26,223 nt of DNA, from NCBI GenBank assembly GCA_964438605.1, contig CAYTKT010000030.1, positions 1 through 26,223 on the forward strand, written 5' to 3'. The translations under genes and the position numbers were made by a program. Below, piece after piece: positions 1-7,036 of the stretch. Below the pieces are notes generated by a model, which was given only the letters and a program-made list of their open reading frames with translations, had not been told where the DNA came from and searched no databases. The stretch comes from Alangreenwoodia sp964438605 (GTDB lineage Bacteria; Bacillota; Clostridia; Peptostreptococcales; Anaerovoracaceae). Each line of letters opens with the position of its first letter. The stretch's first letter is position 1.

Positions 1-694
1 CCGTATGGATCATCTTTTTATTCAGCTGTTCAACTTCATATTACAATTAACCTTTAAAATCGAAAAACCTAAAAGGATCGAAAGGAACGCATCATGATTG
101 AGAGAAGCACGGAAGCTTATCTTCTTGATACTGCAAATACGCAAATTTTTATCCGCACAGGTTTTACACAAATGTAGCGTTGTTTTCCGTAGGACGTTCG
201 GCTTCAGAGGGAAATTATCGGTTCTGGCTCAACAGTCATCTTCATCAAAAATCATGTCCAAATACCGATGCGGTTGATTCTTTGTAGACTAATGCTTCTT
301 CACCGCGTTGGCAAAACGTCTCACCGATCTCAGAGAAGCCATGAATACCGGGGATTCGCCCTGGATTATCCATTTATTTCTATTACAAATTCGAGATAGA
401 GCGCATCGTCGGAGCTGAATATTCCAATGAATTTCTGCAGAAATGCTTCAATCGGCACCGTAAAAATGTAATAATTAGGAATCTTTGTGGAAGAAAAGCG
501 ACCTGAAAACTACGAAGGGCAGACCGGTGTAGAATCTCGTCATGATTCTACACTGGTACGCTACAAAATTTACATATTATATATCATAAATGATGATCAA
601 TCTAAGCTATTTGTTTAAAGATAAAAAAAGGCTGTGATTTTTGAGATTGCTTGGTACGAATGCTTCACATAATGTTCGCTTTATCAATGATTAG
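1..694. other. Gene-free left edge with possible decayed coding sequence
   Basis: No intact gene is visible. A short ORF at 93-176 (27 codons) has a plausible ribosome site (AAAGGAA, eight bases before ATG) and could be the start of a broken gene. Two further open stretches on the plus strand, 293-415 and 381-503, lie in different frames. They read like ordinary protein (for example LTDLREAMNTGDSPWIIHLF, then FEIERIVGAEYSNEFLQKCF) and could be one gene split by a frameshift. I do not recognise the family. A hairpin at 523-557 is listed separately. This region also contains the 3' side of the alcohol dehydrogenase transcript on the minus strand, where I see no convincing terminator. Confidence 0.35.
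523..557. repeat. Long near-perfect inverted repeat
   Basis: The arms ACCGGTGTAGAATC (523-536) and GATTCTACACTGGT (544-557) pair over 14 positions with one G-T wobble, around the 7-base loop TCGTCAT. Neither side is followed by a T run, so it is not a standard intrinsic terminator. It lies about 140 bp beyond the stop of the alcohol dehydrogenase and may end that transcript in another way, or be a relic of a mobile-element end. Confidence 0.6.
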
Positions 695-1861
695 TTAGAG
701 GGCTAATTCCAAGACTGCTTTAAATTTTTCCATATCTAAAGGAATGTAATGTCCTACAAGCTGAGTTCCGCTCTTTGTCGCACGGTCTGCCATCTCGTCG
801 AAAAACTCACGTCCGATGTTGAGTTGGGTTAGTGTTGTCCTCAGATTCAGCGAATGGAAGAAAGCTTCAAGTTCTGAGGAGAGTTTCAGCGCCCGCTCCG
901 TTTCCGTGTAGAGATATGGATCCGCGCCGAATACGCGGCTTGCGAGTTGTGCCAGCTTTTTCGGTTTTATTTGCGCGGCAAACTTCGTCCAGGCTACAAG
1001 AACGACAGCCATCCCCTCCCCATGGGTGATACCGTACTGGGCGCTCAGTTCGTGTTCGATGCGGTGAGAACCCCAATCGGCGATGCGTCCCGTGTCCAGC
1101 AGATTGTTGTGAGCGATGGAAGCGAGCCACTGGATTTCAGATCTTGCATCCAGGTCATCAGGGGCCGTCATCAACCGTTCGCCGTTTATGAGAAGCGCTC
1201 TGACCGCGCCCTCGATCAGATAATCGGTCACGTCCGTATGTTCCACATCTGAAAAATACCGCTCTAAAAGGTGGGAAAGTATATCGGCAACGCCGCAGGC
1301 TGTTTGAAAAGCGGGCAGCGTCAGTGTGTATTCCGGGTTCATTATGGAAAATTTAGGTATAATCAAATCATTTTCAAAACCCAGTTTCCATTTTCCGTTG
1401 GAAAGGATGGCGCAGTTGGAAGTTTCAGATCCACTGGCCGGAAGCGTGGCAATCACACCCACGGGAAGGGCATGAGCCGGTATGACGCCCTTCGCGAAGA
1501 AATCCCAGGGATCGCCATCGTAAGGAATGCCCAGAGATGTCGCTTTTGCCGTATCGATGGCGCTGCCGCCACCTGCTGCCAGAATGAAATCAATCTTCTT
1601 TTCTTTTCCGAAGACGGACAACTGACGGACGAGATCAATCGACGGATTCGGCACGACATCGCCGTTTTCATAAAAATCAATACCCTGTTGCCTGCAGGCA
1701 TCGACGACTGCTTCGTAAATTCCGAGCTGCCTTATAAAATCACCGCTGTAGACTAAGAGCAAAGAGGTCACCTGTTCTTCTCTGAGCAAACGCGCCAGTT
1801 CTTTTTCAGAACCCGGCCCGAATACAATTTTCGCAGGATTGTGGTATTGAAAATTTACCAT
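695..1861 (-). CDS. Iron-containing alcohol dehydrogenase (butanol dehydrogenase type)
   Basis: Probable NAD(P)H-dependent reductase of aldehydes to alcohols in the cytoplasm, in the group III Fe-type alcohol dehydrogenase family (BdhA/YqhD-like). The 388-residue length is normal for the family. The nucleotide-binding loop GGGSAIDTAK is at 97-106. The four metal ligands expected for the family are all present: Asp193 and His197 in the GVADILSHLLE segment, His266 in WGSHRIEHE, and His280 in ITHGEGMAV. The start is ATG with an AAGGAAGG ribosome site. It lies 112 bp downstream of an AhpD-like gene on the same strand and probably shares its promoter. The pairing hints at a redox or detoxification role, but the physiological substrate cannot be read from sequence; butanol or methylglyoxal-type aldehydes are guesses from relatives. 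Confidence 0.9.
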   Translation of the reverse strand: MVNFQYHNPAKIVFGPGSEKELARLLREEQVTSLLLVYSGDFIRQLGIYEAVVDACRQQGIDFYENGDVVPNPSIDLVRQLSVFGKEKKIDFILAAGGGSAIDTAKATSLGIPYDGDPWDFFAKGVIPAHALPVGVIATLPASGSETSNCAILSNGKWKLGFENDLIIPKFSIMNPEYTLTLPAFQTACGVADILSHLLERYFSDVEHTDVTDYLIEGAVRALLINGERLMTAPDDLDARSEIQWLASIAHNNLLDTGRIADWGSHRIEHELSAQYGITHGEGMAVVLVAWTKFAAQIKPKKLAQLASRVFGADPYLYTETERALKLSSELEAFFHSLNLRTTLTQLNIGREFFDEMADRATKSGTQLVGHYIPLDMEKFKAVLELAL

Positions 1862-1973
1862 AGATCTGTTCCTTCCTTAATTATTAGATTATTATCAGTC
1901 GAAATGATTTAATTGAAAATTAGTACTATTTCATGCTCTTAATATTATTGTTGTTCTCCTAATATTCCTGATA

Positions 1974-2531
1974 TTACCTAATATTCTGTCTCCATGTCGC
2001 CGGCTTGAATTCATCTTTAATTGGAATCAATCTCTGGTCGACGTCAATTTTAAGAACGGAATTGAAATTATTTGTTGCAATCATCTGTGCCGCGAAGCCG
2101 ACAATGACAACGATTTCCGCATCGTTATAATCTTTTTTTAACTTATCAAACAGTTCATCTGTTACACTTGTCGGATCTTTTACAATTTGAGTGGCCAGCT
2201 CGATTAATACCTGTTCCTTTTCATCAGGTTCAAAGTTGGCCGGATCAATGCCGAGAGCCTTCAGGTCGCTGATGAAAAAGAGGGAACAGAGCTGACAGCT
2301 GTTCGTTGTGGAAATAGCGTGTGCGTAAATCGTAGCGGCCCTTTCGCCGATGACTTCAACGAGTCTGTCCCATGAGGTGTACCAGCCCATGAAAGCGTCA
2401 TAAGTCGCATAATCCTGGAGCAGAGCGGCCTTCATGTTCGTGAGCTTTCCCGTTTCCGTAAGCTGCGTGAATGCTTCTTTTGCCTTGCCTTGAACTTCAT
2501 TTGATGATGTGATAAATTTTACTCTTGCCAT
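1974..2531 (-). CDS. AhpD/carboxymuconolactone decarboxylase-like protein
   Basis: A 185-residue all-helical protein of the AhpD-like/CMD superfamily, whose members are thiol-dependent peroxidase partners or oxidoreductases. The redox motif Cys79-Gln-Leu-Cys82 sits in the typical context HAISTTNSCQLCSLFF. In classical AhpD a histidine four residues after the second cysteine and a glutamate twelve before the first form a proton relay. Here the histidine position is Phe86 and I see no glutamate at the other, so a classical peroxidase mechanism is doubtful. The start is chosen by a strong AAGGAGG site eight bases upstream. It is the first gene of a two-gene unit with the iron alcohol dehydrogenase. 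A peroxidase-related thiol oxidoreductase is the best description; its partner is unknown. Confidence 0.8.
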   Translation of the reverse strand: MARVKFITSSNEVQGKAKEAFTQLTETGKLTNMKAALLQDYATYDAFMGWYTSWDRLVEVIGERAATIYAHAISTTNSCQLCSLFFISDLKALGIDPANFEPDEKEQVLIELATQIVKDPTSVTDELFDKLKKDYNDAEIVVIVGFAAQMIATNNFNSVLKIDVDQRLIPIKDEFKPATWRQNIR

Positions 2532-2569
2532 GATGAGAACCTCCTTAATATTTGTATAGAAATGAACAA

Positions 2570-2598
2570 AATATACATTTTTTAAAGTCGAATAACAA
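2570..2598 (-). promoter_or_regulatory. Predicted sigma-A promoter of the AhpD-like/alcohol dehydrogenase unit
   Basis: On the minus strand, -35 TTGTTA and -10 TATATT are separated by exactly 17 bp, placing the start about 30 bp before the AhpD-like start codon. Just upstream (about 2620-2635) is a CGGCCCTATAT stretch that resembles, weakly, the sequence upstream of metN. Confidence 0.55.
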
Positions 2599-2766
2599 TA
2601 TACGGTTTTTTTATCAGATGTTATCGGCCCTATATCGTTTGCTTCTATGAACAGACTAAAGTTTTGCTCATTTTCGATATTATATATTCAAATTGATTTA
2701 TACTTATTTGATATGTTTTTTGTATGTTTTTATGATAAAGTAATAATTTGGCGTAACTATGATATC

Positions 2767-2791
2767 AGGCGCGCCGCCAGGCAGCGCGCCT
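2767..2791. repeat. GC-rich hairpin between metQ and the AhpD-like promoter
   Basis: AGGCGCGC and GCGCGCCT pair as an 8-bp stem around a 9-base loop in otherwise AT-rich DNA. It lies about 100 bp past the metQ stop and could stop the metNIQ transcript, but no U run follows on the minus strand. The rest of the 2599-2888 gap shows no gene: the 73-codon ORF there has no ribosome site and an unlikely composition. Confidence 0.45.
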
Positions 2792-2888
2792 TTACCTATT
2801 CTTTCAGTGTTCCAACTTTTTTAAAAGGAATAGATCAACCCCGAAACAAAACAAGCCAGTTCGAATAGTTCGTTTACGTCAGTATAGA

Positions 2889-3752
2889 TTATTTGATCGG
2901 AATCACTGCGCCGTCGTAAGTATCCTCAATGTACGAGCGGATTTCATCGCTTTGGAGAACTTCTACCAGTTTTTTAACCGCCTCGTTATCTTTATCTTCT
3001 TCTCTCACAGCGATAATGTTTGCGTAAGTCTGAGCGGCAATTGATGTGTCAGACTCTGTAGCAAGGGCGTCTTTTACACTGAGGCCGCCTTCGATTGCAT
3101 AATTCCCATTGATAACGGCGATGTCCACATCAGGCAGTGAGTTTACAAGCTGTTCAGGCGCGATTTCCGTAAATTCCAGATTCTTCGGATTTTCAGCGAT
3201 GTCGTTGACCGTAGCTCTGATATCAACGCCGTCATTCAGTTTGATAATGCCTTCCTGCTCTAAGAGAAGCAGAGCACGGGCTTCGTTCGTTGTGTTATTT
3301 GGAACTGCTACCGTAGCGCCATCAGGAAGATCATCGAGGCTCGCCGTTTTTCCTGCGTAAATTGCGAATGGTTCATAGTGGACGACGCCTGCCGACACCA
3401 AGTCGGTATTGTTTTGTTCGTTAAAATCGTCCAGATAAGGCTGATGCTGGAAGAAATTAGCATCTAAGCTACCTTCCACAAGACCGGTATTTGGAGTTAC
3501 CGTGTCTTCGATCTGTACGATTTCAAGGTCGATACCTTCTTCAGCGAGAATCGGCTTTGCCTGTTCTAAGATTTCGGAGTGAGGCGTAACACTGGCGCCG
3601 ACTGTCAGAGTAACAGTTTCATTGCTGTTGTCAGAAGAACTGCTATTGTTTGCGTTATTCGAACTGTCGGAATTTCCGCATCCTGTAAGAACTCCCGCAG
3701 CTAAAGCTGTAACTGCTGCAAGGGCAAGTAATTTTTTTGTGATTTTTTTCAT
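2889..3752 (-). CDS. metQ: Methionine ABC transporter substrate-binding lipoprotein
   Basis: NlpA/MetQ family surface lipoprotein that captures methionine (D- and L-) and hands it to MetNI. The signal peptide has a Lys-rich start, a hydrophobic core and lipobox LTGC, with the lipidated Cys25 followed by a Ser/Asn-rich linker. The family hallmarks TVGASVTPHSEIL, NFFQHQPYLDDFN and the C-terminal TYDGAVIPIK are present. The ATG at 3752 is chosen because AAGGAGA lies nine bases before it; an upstream in-frame TTG at 3773 would leave that site inside the gene. The protein is 287 residues, normal for the family. It is the last gene of metN-metI-metQ, 38 bp after metI. Related NlpA proteins can bind other ligands, but the complete MetNIQ set supports methionine. 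Confidence 0.92.
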   Translation of the reverse strand: MKKITKKLLALAAVTALAAGVLTGCGNSDSSNNANNSSSSDNSNETVTLTVGASVTPHSEILEQAKPILAEEGIDLEIVQIEDTVTPNTGLVEGSLDANFFQHQPYLDDFNEQNNTDLVSAGVVHYEPFAIYAGKTASLDDLPDGATVAVPNNTTNEARALLLLEQEGIIKLNDGVDIRATVNDIAENPKNLEFTEIAPEQLVNSLPDVDIAVINGNYAIEGGLSVKDALATESDTSIAAQTYANIIAVREEDKDNEAVKKLVEVLQSDEIRSYIEDTYDGAVIPIK

Positions 3753-3790
3753 GATAATTTTCTCCTTTTTCAAATAACTTTAAAATAGTT

Positions 3791-4444
3791 TTATGAATGT
3801 CTTTTTTTATTTGCAAGCAGGTTTCCTGCTTCCTGAAACACTTGTACAATTAGAATCAGGATTACTACCGTAATCAGCAGTACATCTTTCTGATAACGGT
3901 AATATCCATAGTTCAGCGCGATGGCACCAAGACCGCCGCCGCCAATACATCCCGCCATGGCAGAGTAGCCGAGAACCGTTGCCAGATTGATGGCGCCGCC
4001 AAGCAGTAATGACGGCATAGCTTCGGGCAGAATGAAACGAAAAATAATCGTCATCGGGGACGCACCCATGGAGTTGGCGGCTTCGATGATTCCTGAAGGA
4101 ACTTCGGTCAGTGATGTTTCCACCATTCGGGCGACAATCGGAATCGCACCGATTGTCAGAGGCACAATAGTTGCCGTTGTACCGATGGAAGAACCGGTGA
4201 TAAATCTGGTAACCGGAATCAGCACCACGAGAAGTATCAGAAATGGAATCGAACGGAGTATGTTCATAATGGCTCCGACAATCGCGTTAACCGGCCTGTT
4301 TTGGAGAATATGTCCTTTCCCGGTTACGACAAGCAGCGTGCCTAACGGAACGCCGGCAAGGTAGGCGAGAAATGTCGAAATAATCGTCATTTGCAGCGTT
4401 TCTAGTACGCCGTTTCCGATCATGATCCAAAGCTGCTGTGTCAT
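3791..4444 (-). CDS. metI: Methionine ABC transporter permease
   Basis: A 217-residue inner-membrane permease with about five hydrophobic segments that forms the MetI dimer of the methionine importer. The EAA coupling loop that docks on MetN is clear: EAANSMGASPMTIIFRFILP, roughly residues 121-140. ATG overlaps the metN stop as ATGA, and a full GGAGGTGA ribosome site lies inside the end of metN, so the two are translationally coupled. Length and motif order are typical, with nothing unusual seen. Confidence 0.94.
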   Translation of the reverse strand: MTQQLWIMIGNGVLETLQMTIISTFLAYLAGVPLGTLLVVTGKGHILQNRPVNAIVGAIMNILRSIPFLILLVVLIPVTRFITGSSIGTTATIVPLTIGAIPIVARMVETSLTEVPSGIIEAANSMGASPMTIIFRFILPEAMPSLLLGGAINLATVLGYSAMAGCIGGGGLGAIALNYGYYRYQKDVLLITVVILILIVQVFQEAGNLLANKKRHS

Positions 4445-5487
4445 GCCTTTTTCACCTCCTCCCGCTCAATCTCCTGGAAGGTGACGCCCTTTTCCTTTAT
4501 GTACTGGATCATTTTGCGTGCCGCATCATCTTCTTCCGGCAGTTCCACGATCATCTGTCCGAAGCCGACGCCGCCGACAGACTGTGTGTTCGCGCATAGG
4601 ATATTCACTTTTTCGCCTGTATCTTTTACAAGGTTTGCTATCAAAGGCTCCGATGCGTTTCTGCCGTCGAAAACGATTCTAATGCACCGTCGGTCAGTCA
4701 TGTCAAACGGGTTTAATTCTTTTCCGGCTGGCAAAATGAGCCGTCTGGCCGCTTCTGTTTTCGGTGATGTGAATATTTCCTTCACAGGTCCGATTTCAGC
4801 CAGACGTCCGTCGGAAATGATGGCAACCCGGTCACATATTTTTTCGACGACGGCCATCTCGTGTGTAATAATGACAACGGTCAGATTCATTTTTTTGTTA
4901 ATATCTTCCAAAAGTGAGAGAATTTCTTCTGTGATTTTCGGATCGAGGGCACTTGTTGCTTCGTCGCAAAGGAGAACTTTCGGGTTCATAGCAAGCGCTC
5001 TGGCGATTGCGACTCTTTGGCGCTGACCGCCGGAAAGCTGTGCCGGCCAGGCGTCCGCTTTGTCTTCCAGTCCGACGATTTTGAGCATCTCCAAGGCTTT
5101 CGTTTTCTGCTCACTGCGGTTCACATGAGCGATTTTCATCGGCAGCATGACATTTGCGAGAACCGTTTTCTGCATCAGCAGGTTAAAACTCTGAAATATC
5201 ATGGCCATTGACATCCGGACAGATCTCAGTTCCCGGTTTGAAAGGGCCCCAAGGTTTTGTCCATCGAAAATAACTTCACCGGACGATACATCTTCCAGCC
5301 GGTTTAGCGTCCGGACCAGCGTGCTTTTGCCGGCGCCGCTCATGCCGATAATTCCGAAAATCTCTCCACGGTTTATATCAAAGCTGATATCGTCCAGCGC
5401 CTGGACCTGCGATGTTTTTGTCTGGAATACTTTTGATACATTCCTTAACTGAAAAATTGCTGTTTCTTCTTTTTTAGAATTTATCAT
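4441..5487 (-). CDS. metN: Methionine ABC transporter ATP-binding protein
   Basis: The 348-residue ATPase that powers methionine import. Walker A GMSGAGKST is at 48-56, the signature LSGGQ at 151-155, Walker B VLLCDEATS ends in Asp175-Glu176, and the switch His is at 209. A C-terminal NIL/ACT-like domain of about 90 residues follows the ATPase; in E. coli MetN this domain binds methionine and shuts the transporter when the cell is replete. The start is ATG with AGGGGTGA upstream; that site lies in a small CACCC/GGGTG inverted repeat, so its access may be modulated. It is the first gene of metNIQ and is preceded by a LysR-type regulator and a well-placed LysR box. Confidence 0.94.
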   Translation of the reverse strand: MINSKKEETAIFQLRNVSKVFQTKTSQVQALDDISFDINRGEIFGIIGMSGAGKSTLVRTLNRLEDVSSGEVIFDGQNLGALSNRELRSVRMSMAMIFQSFNLLMQKTVLANVMLPMKIAHVNRSEQKTKALEMLKIVGLEDKADAWPAQLSGGQRQRVAIARALAMNPKVLLCDEATSALDPKITEEILSLLEDINKKMNLTVVIITHEMAVVEKICDRVAIISDGRLAEIGPVKEIFTSPKTEAARRLILPAGKELNPFDMTDRRCIRIVFDGRNASEPLIANLVKDTGEKVNILCANTQSVGGVGFGQMIVELPEEDDAARKMIQYIKEKGVTFQEIEREEVKKA

Positions 5488-5567
5488 AAATAGTCACCCC
5501 TTCCCCGGGTGTCTGTATTGTTTACCGCGATGAGGGAATCCGTCCGAAAACTCAAAAGTCAATGTTT

Positions 5568-5590
5568 GGCGAACGAAATATTTTCTCGCC
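5568..5590. repeat. Hairpin in the metN leader
   Basis: On the minus strand GGCGA-GAAA pairs with TTTC-(GT)-TCGCC, giving a nine-pair stem with a two-base bulge about 80 bases before metN. No T run follows, and none of the conserved elements of SAM riboswitches or methionine T-boxes are seen around it, so its role is open. Confidence 0.4.
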
Positions 5591-5602
5591 TGATACTGCC
5601 TT

Positions 5603-5692
5603 ATTGTAGCATAGGATGTTTTCTTTTACTAATATCATATAGATATAATAGGTAATAGGAGCGGCCTATAACTGACGAGCCGGTATAACTGA
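5603..5692 (-). promoter_or_regulatory. LysR-type control region and promoter of metNIQ
   Basis: On the minus strand a -10 hexamer TACAAT (5603-5608) has no good -35, as is usual for activator-dependent promoters. The dyad ATAGG-N5-CCTAT (5655-5669), which includes a T-N11-A core, is centred about 66 bp upstream of the predicted start. That is the classical position of the LysR recognition site. Two direct copies of TATAACTGA (5667-5675 and 5684-5692) are spaced 17 bp apart and adjoin it. The LysR-type regulator encoded immediately upstream is the obvious ligand. Confidence 0.55.
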
Positions 5693-5715
5693 TATTGCAA
5701 CGGCCAGAACCTTTT

Positions 5716-6651
5716 TCAGGAAGAAGAATCTGAAGCGTTCTGAAGGTATTTTTTTATTTCCTTTATATATTGTTCTCCTGTATTGCTCAGGATGCTGTTC
5801 TTTTTTGTGATATACACGATTTCCATTGCGCTGTTTTCCATCAGCGACTCATCCTCAAACGGGACGGCTATATAGTTATCGCCATTCAGTTCTTTGCAGA
5901 TTATTCCGGAACAGAGCGTGTAGCCGTTTAAGCCGATCATCAGATTCAGCATCGTCGCCCGATCGTTTGCCTTGATTGTGCGCGGATATTCGCAGGTGCT
6001 CAGAATTTCTTCGGAAAAATAGAAGGAACTCGTATCTCCCTGTTCAAACGAAAGACATGGATAATCTCTGAGTTCTTCAAACCGGATAGATTTTTTGCCT
6101 GCCAGCGGGTGGCCCGACCACAGATAGACATAGGCGCGGCAATCGATCAGATGATGTGCTTCAAGTCCTGCAGTCCGGAGAAGCTTTGTAATGGCTGCGC
6201 GGTTGAAATCGTTGAGATACAAGATGCCGATTTCACTTTTCAGGGTTGAAACGTCGGCAATTACGTCTTTCGTCTGCGTTTCACGAATCGCAAAGTCGTA
6301 TTCCAGTGTGTCGAAAGATTTGACGAGTTCGACGAATGCTTTGACGGCGAAAGAATAATGCTGCGTGGACACACCGAATTTCTTTTTTAAGTTCTGTGCT
6401 TTTCCGTATTTGTCCATCAGAGTTTCGTACTGACTGTAAACCTGTCTGGCGTATAATAGAAATTCCGCGCCATCCTGCGTCAGCGTGACGCCGCGTCCGC
6501 TCCTGTTGAATATCGTGATCCCCAGTTCTTTTTCAAGCTCCCGCACAGAACTCGTCAGCGACGGCTGAGAAATGTAAAGAACTTCCGCCGCTTTATTGAA
6601 TGAGCCACGCTCCGCGATAGTGATCGCGTAATGTAACTGCTGTAATGTCAT
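5716..6651 (-). CDS. LysR-family transcriptional regulator
   Basis: A 311-residue DNA-binding regulator. The winged helix-turn-helix occupies residues 1-60 (QQLHYAITIAERGSFNKAAE, then SQPSLTSSVRELEKELG and a RSGRGVTLTQDG wing). A linker helix and a two-lobe effector-binding domain from about residue 90 follow. ATG is preceded by AGGAGA. It is transcribed in the same direction as metNIQ and ends 228 bp before metN, where a LysR-type dyad sits at the expected distance from a promoter. It is therefore probably the activator of methionine uptake, comparable in role to MtaR/CmbR/MetR, but the effector cannot be read from sequence. Its own leader holds an 8-bp hairpin, and a copy of the metN-type motif TAGGTAATA lies about 115 bp upstream. 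Confidence 0.88.
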   Translation of the reverse strand: MTLQQLHYAITIAERGSFNKAAEVLYISQPSLTSSVRELEKELGITIFNRSGRGVTLTQDGAEFLLYARQVYSQYETLMDKYGKAQNLKKKFGVSTQHYSFAVKAFVELVKSFDTLEYDFAIRETQTKDVIADVSTLKSEIGILYLNDFNRAAITKLLRTAGLEAHHLIDCRAYVYLWSGHPLAGKKSIRFEELRDYPCLSFEQGDTSSFYFSEEILSTCEYPRTIKANDRATMLNLMIGLNGYTLCSGIICKELNGDNYIAVPFEDESLMENSAMEIVYITKKNSILSNTGEQYIKEIKKYLQNASDSSS

Positions 6652-6687
6652 AAATTTCTCCTGCCTGGAATAGTGAAGAAAGAAGCC

Positions 6688-6726
6688 TGTGGCAACGAGA
6701 AAAATTGCTGATCAGTTTTTGCCACA
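6688..6726. repeat. Hairpin upstream of the LysR gene
   Basis: TGTGGCAA (6688-6695) and TTGCCACA (6719-6726) form a perfect 8-bp stem with a 23-base loop, 37 bp before the LysR start codon. It may be an operator half-site pair or a leader RNA stem. Confidence 0.4.
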
Positions 6727-6750
6727 TCTTTCTCCTAATAATCATACTAA

Positions 6751-6773
6751 GCCTATTTTTTACGTAGGTAATA
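6751..6773. promoter_or_regulatory. Possible LysR operator between the LysR gene and hydE
   Basis: CCTA and TAGG half-sites lie in GCCTATTTTTTACGTAGG, and the last half-site is part of TAGGTAATA (6765-6773), also found in the metN control region at 5649-5657. LysR regulators commonly repress their own divergent promoters, so autoregulation is a reasonable guess. The evidence is one shared 9-mer. Confidence 0.35.
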
Positions 6774-6912
6774 TATCATTGCGGATTGCTTTTGTCAAGT
6801 TCTGATTGGAAAGTTGTGGGAAAAATCGGTGAGGCGGTGGGATAAACTGTCGATTTACTTTACTCACTTTGCAGCCGGAAATTTTCATTTTTGAAACATG
6901 GCGGGGAATCTC

Positions 6913-6941
6913 TTGACAGGCAAGTGAGAGGTTCGTATAAT
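6913..6941 (+). promoter_or_regulatory. Consensus sigma-A promoter of the hydE operon
   Basis: TTGACA and TATAAT are both exact matches and are separated by exactly 17 bp. Transcription should start near 6948, giving a leader of about 88 bases that contains two small stems (CGCA/TGCG and ACTG/CAGT, the latter directly before the ribosome site). Confidence 0.85.
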
Positions 6942-7036
6942 ATAGCTTACAAAACAAATAGGCATTTATGCTGTTGGAATATGAGTGTCGCAGAGTTTGC
7001 GGCGCAATTTTCACTGTGTGCAGTACGAGGTGGTTT

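Noticed and set aside
2647..2868. 73-codon ORF between metQ and the AhpD-like promoter
   Set aside because: No ribosome site, an unlikely Phe/Tyr-rich composition, and it runs across a GC hairpin.
4481..5026. 181-codon plus-strand ORF over metN
   Set aside because: It is antisense to the conserved ATPase and NIL domains of metN, with no ribosome site and no recognisable domain.
5488..5715. SAM riboswitch or methionine T-box before metN
   Set aside because: None of the conserved elements (S-box core, T-box sequence) could be found; only a simple hairpin and a LysR-type dyad are present.
6968..7036. N-terminal extension of HydE from ATG at 6968
   Set aside because: It lacks a ribosome site, lies about 20 bases from the predicted transcript start, and is Cys/Arg-rich unlike HydE; ATG at 7037 has GAGGTGG and gives the family length.
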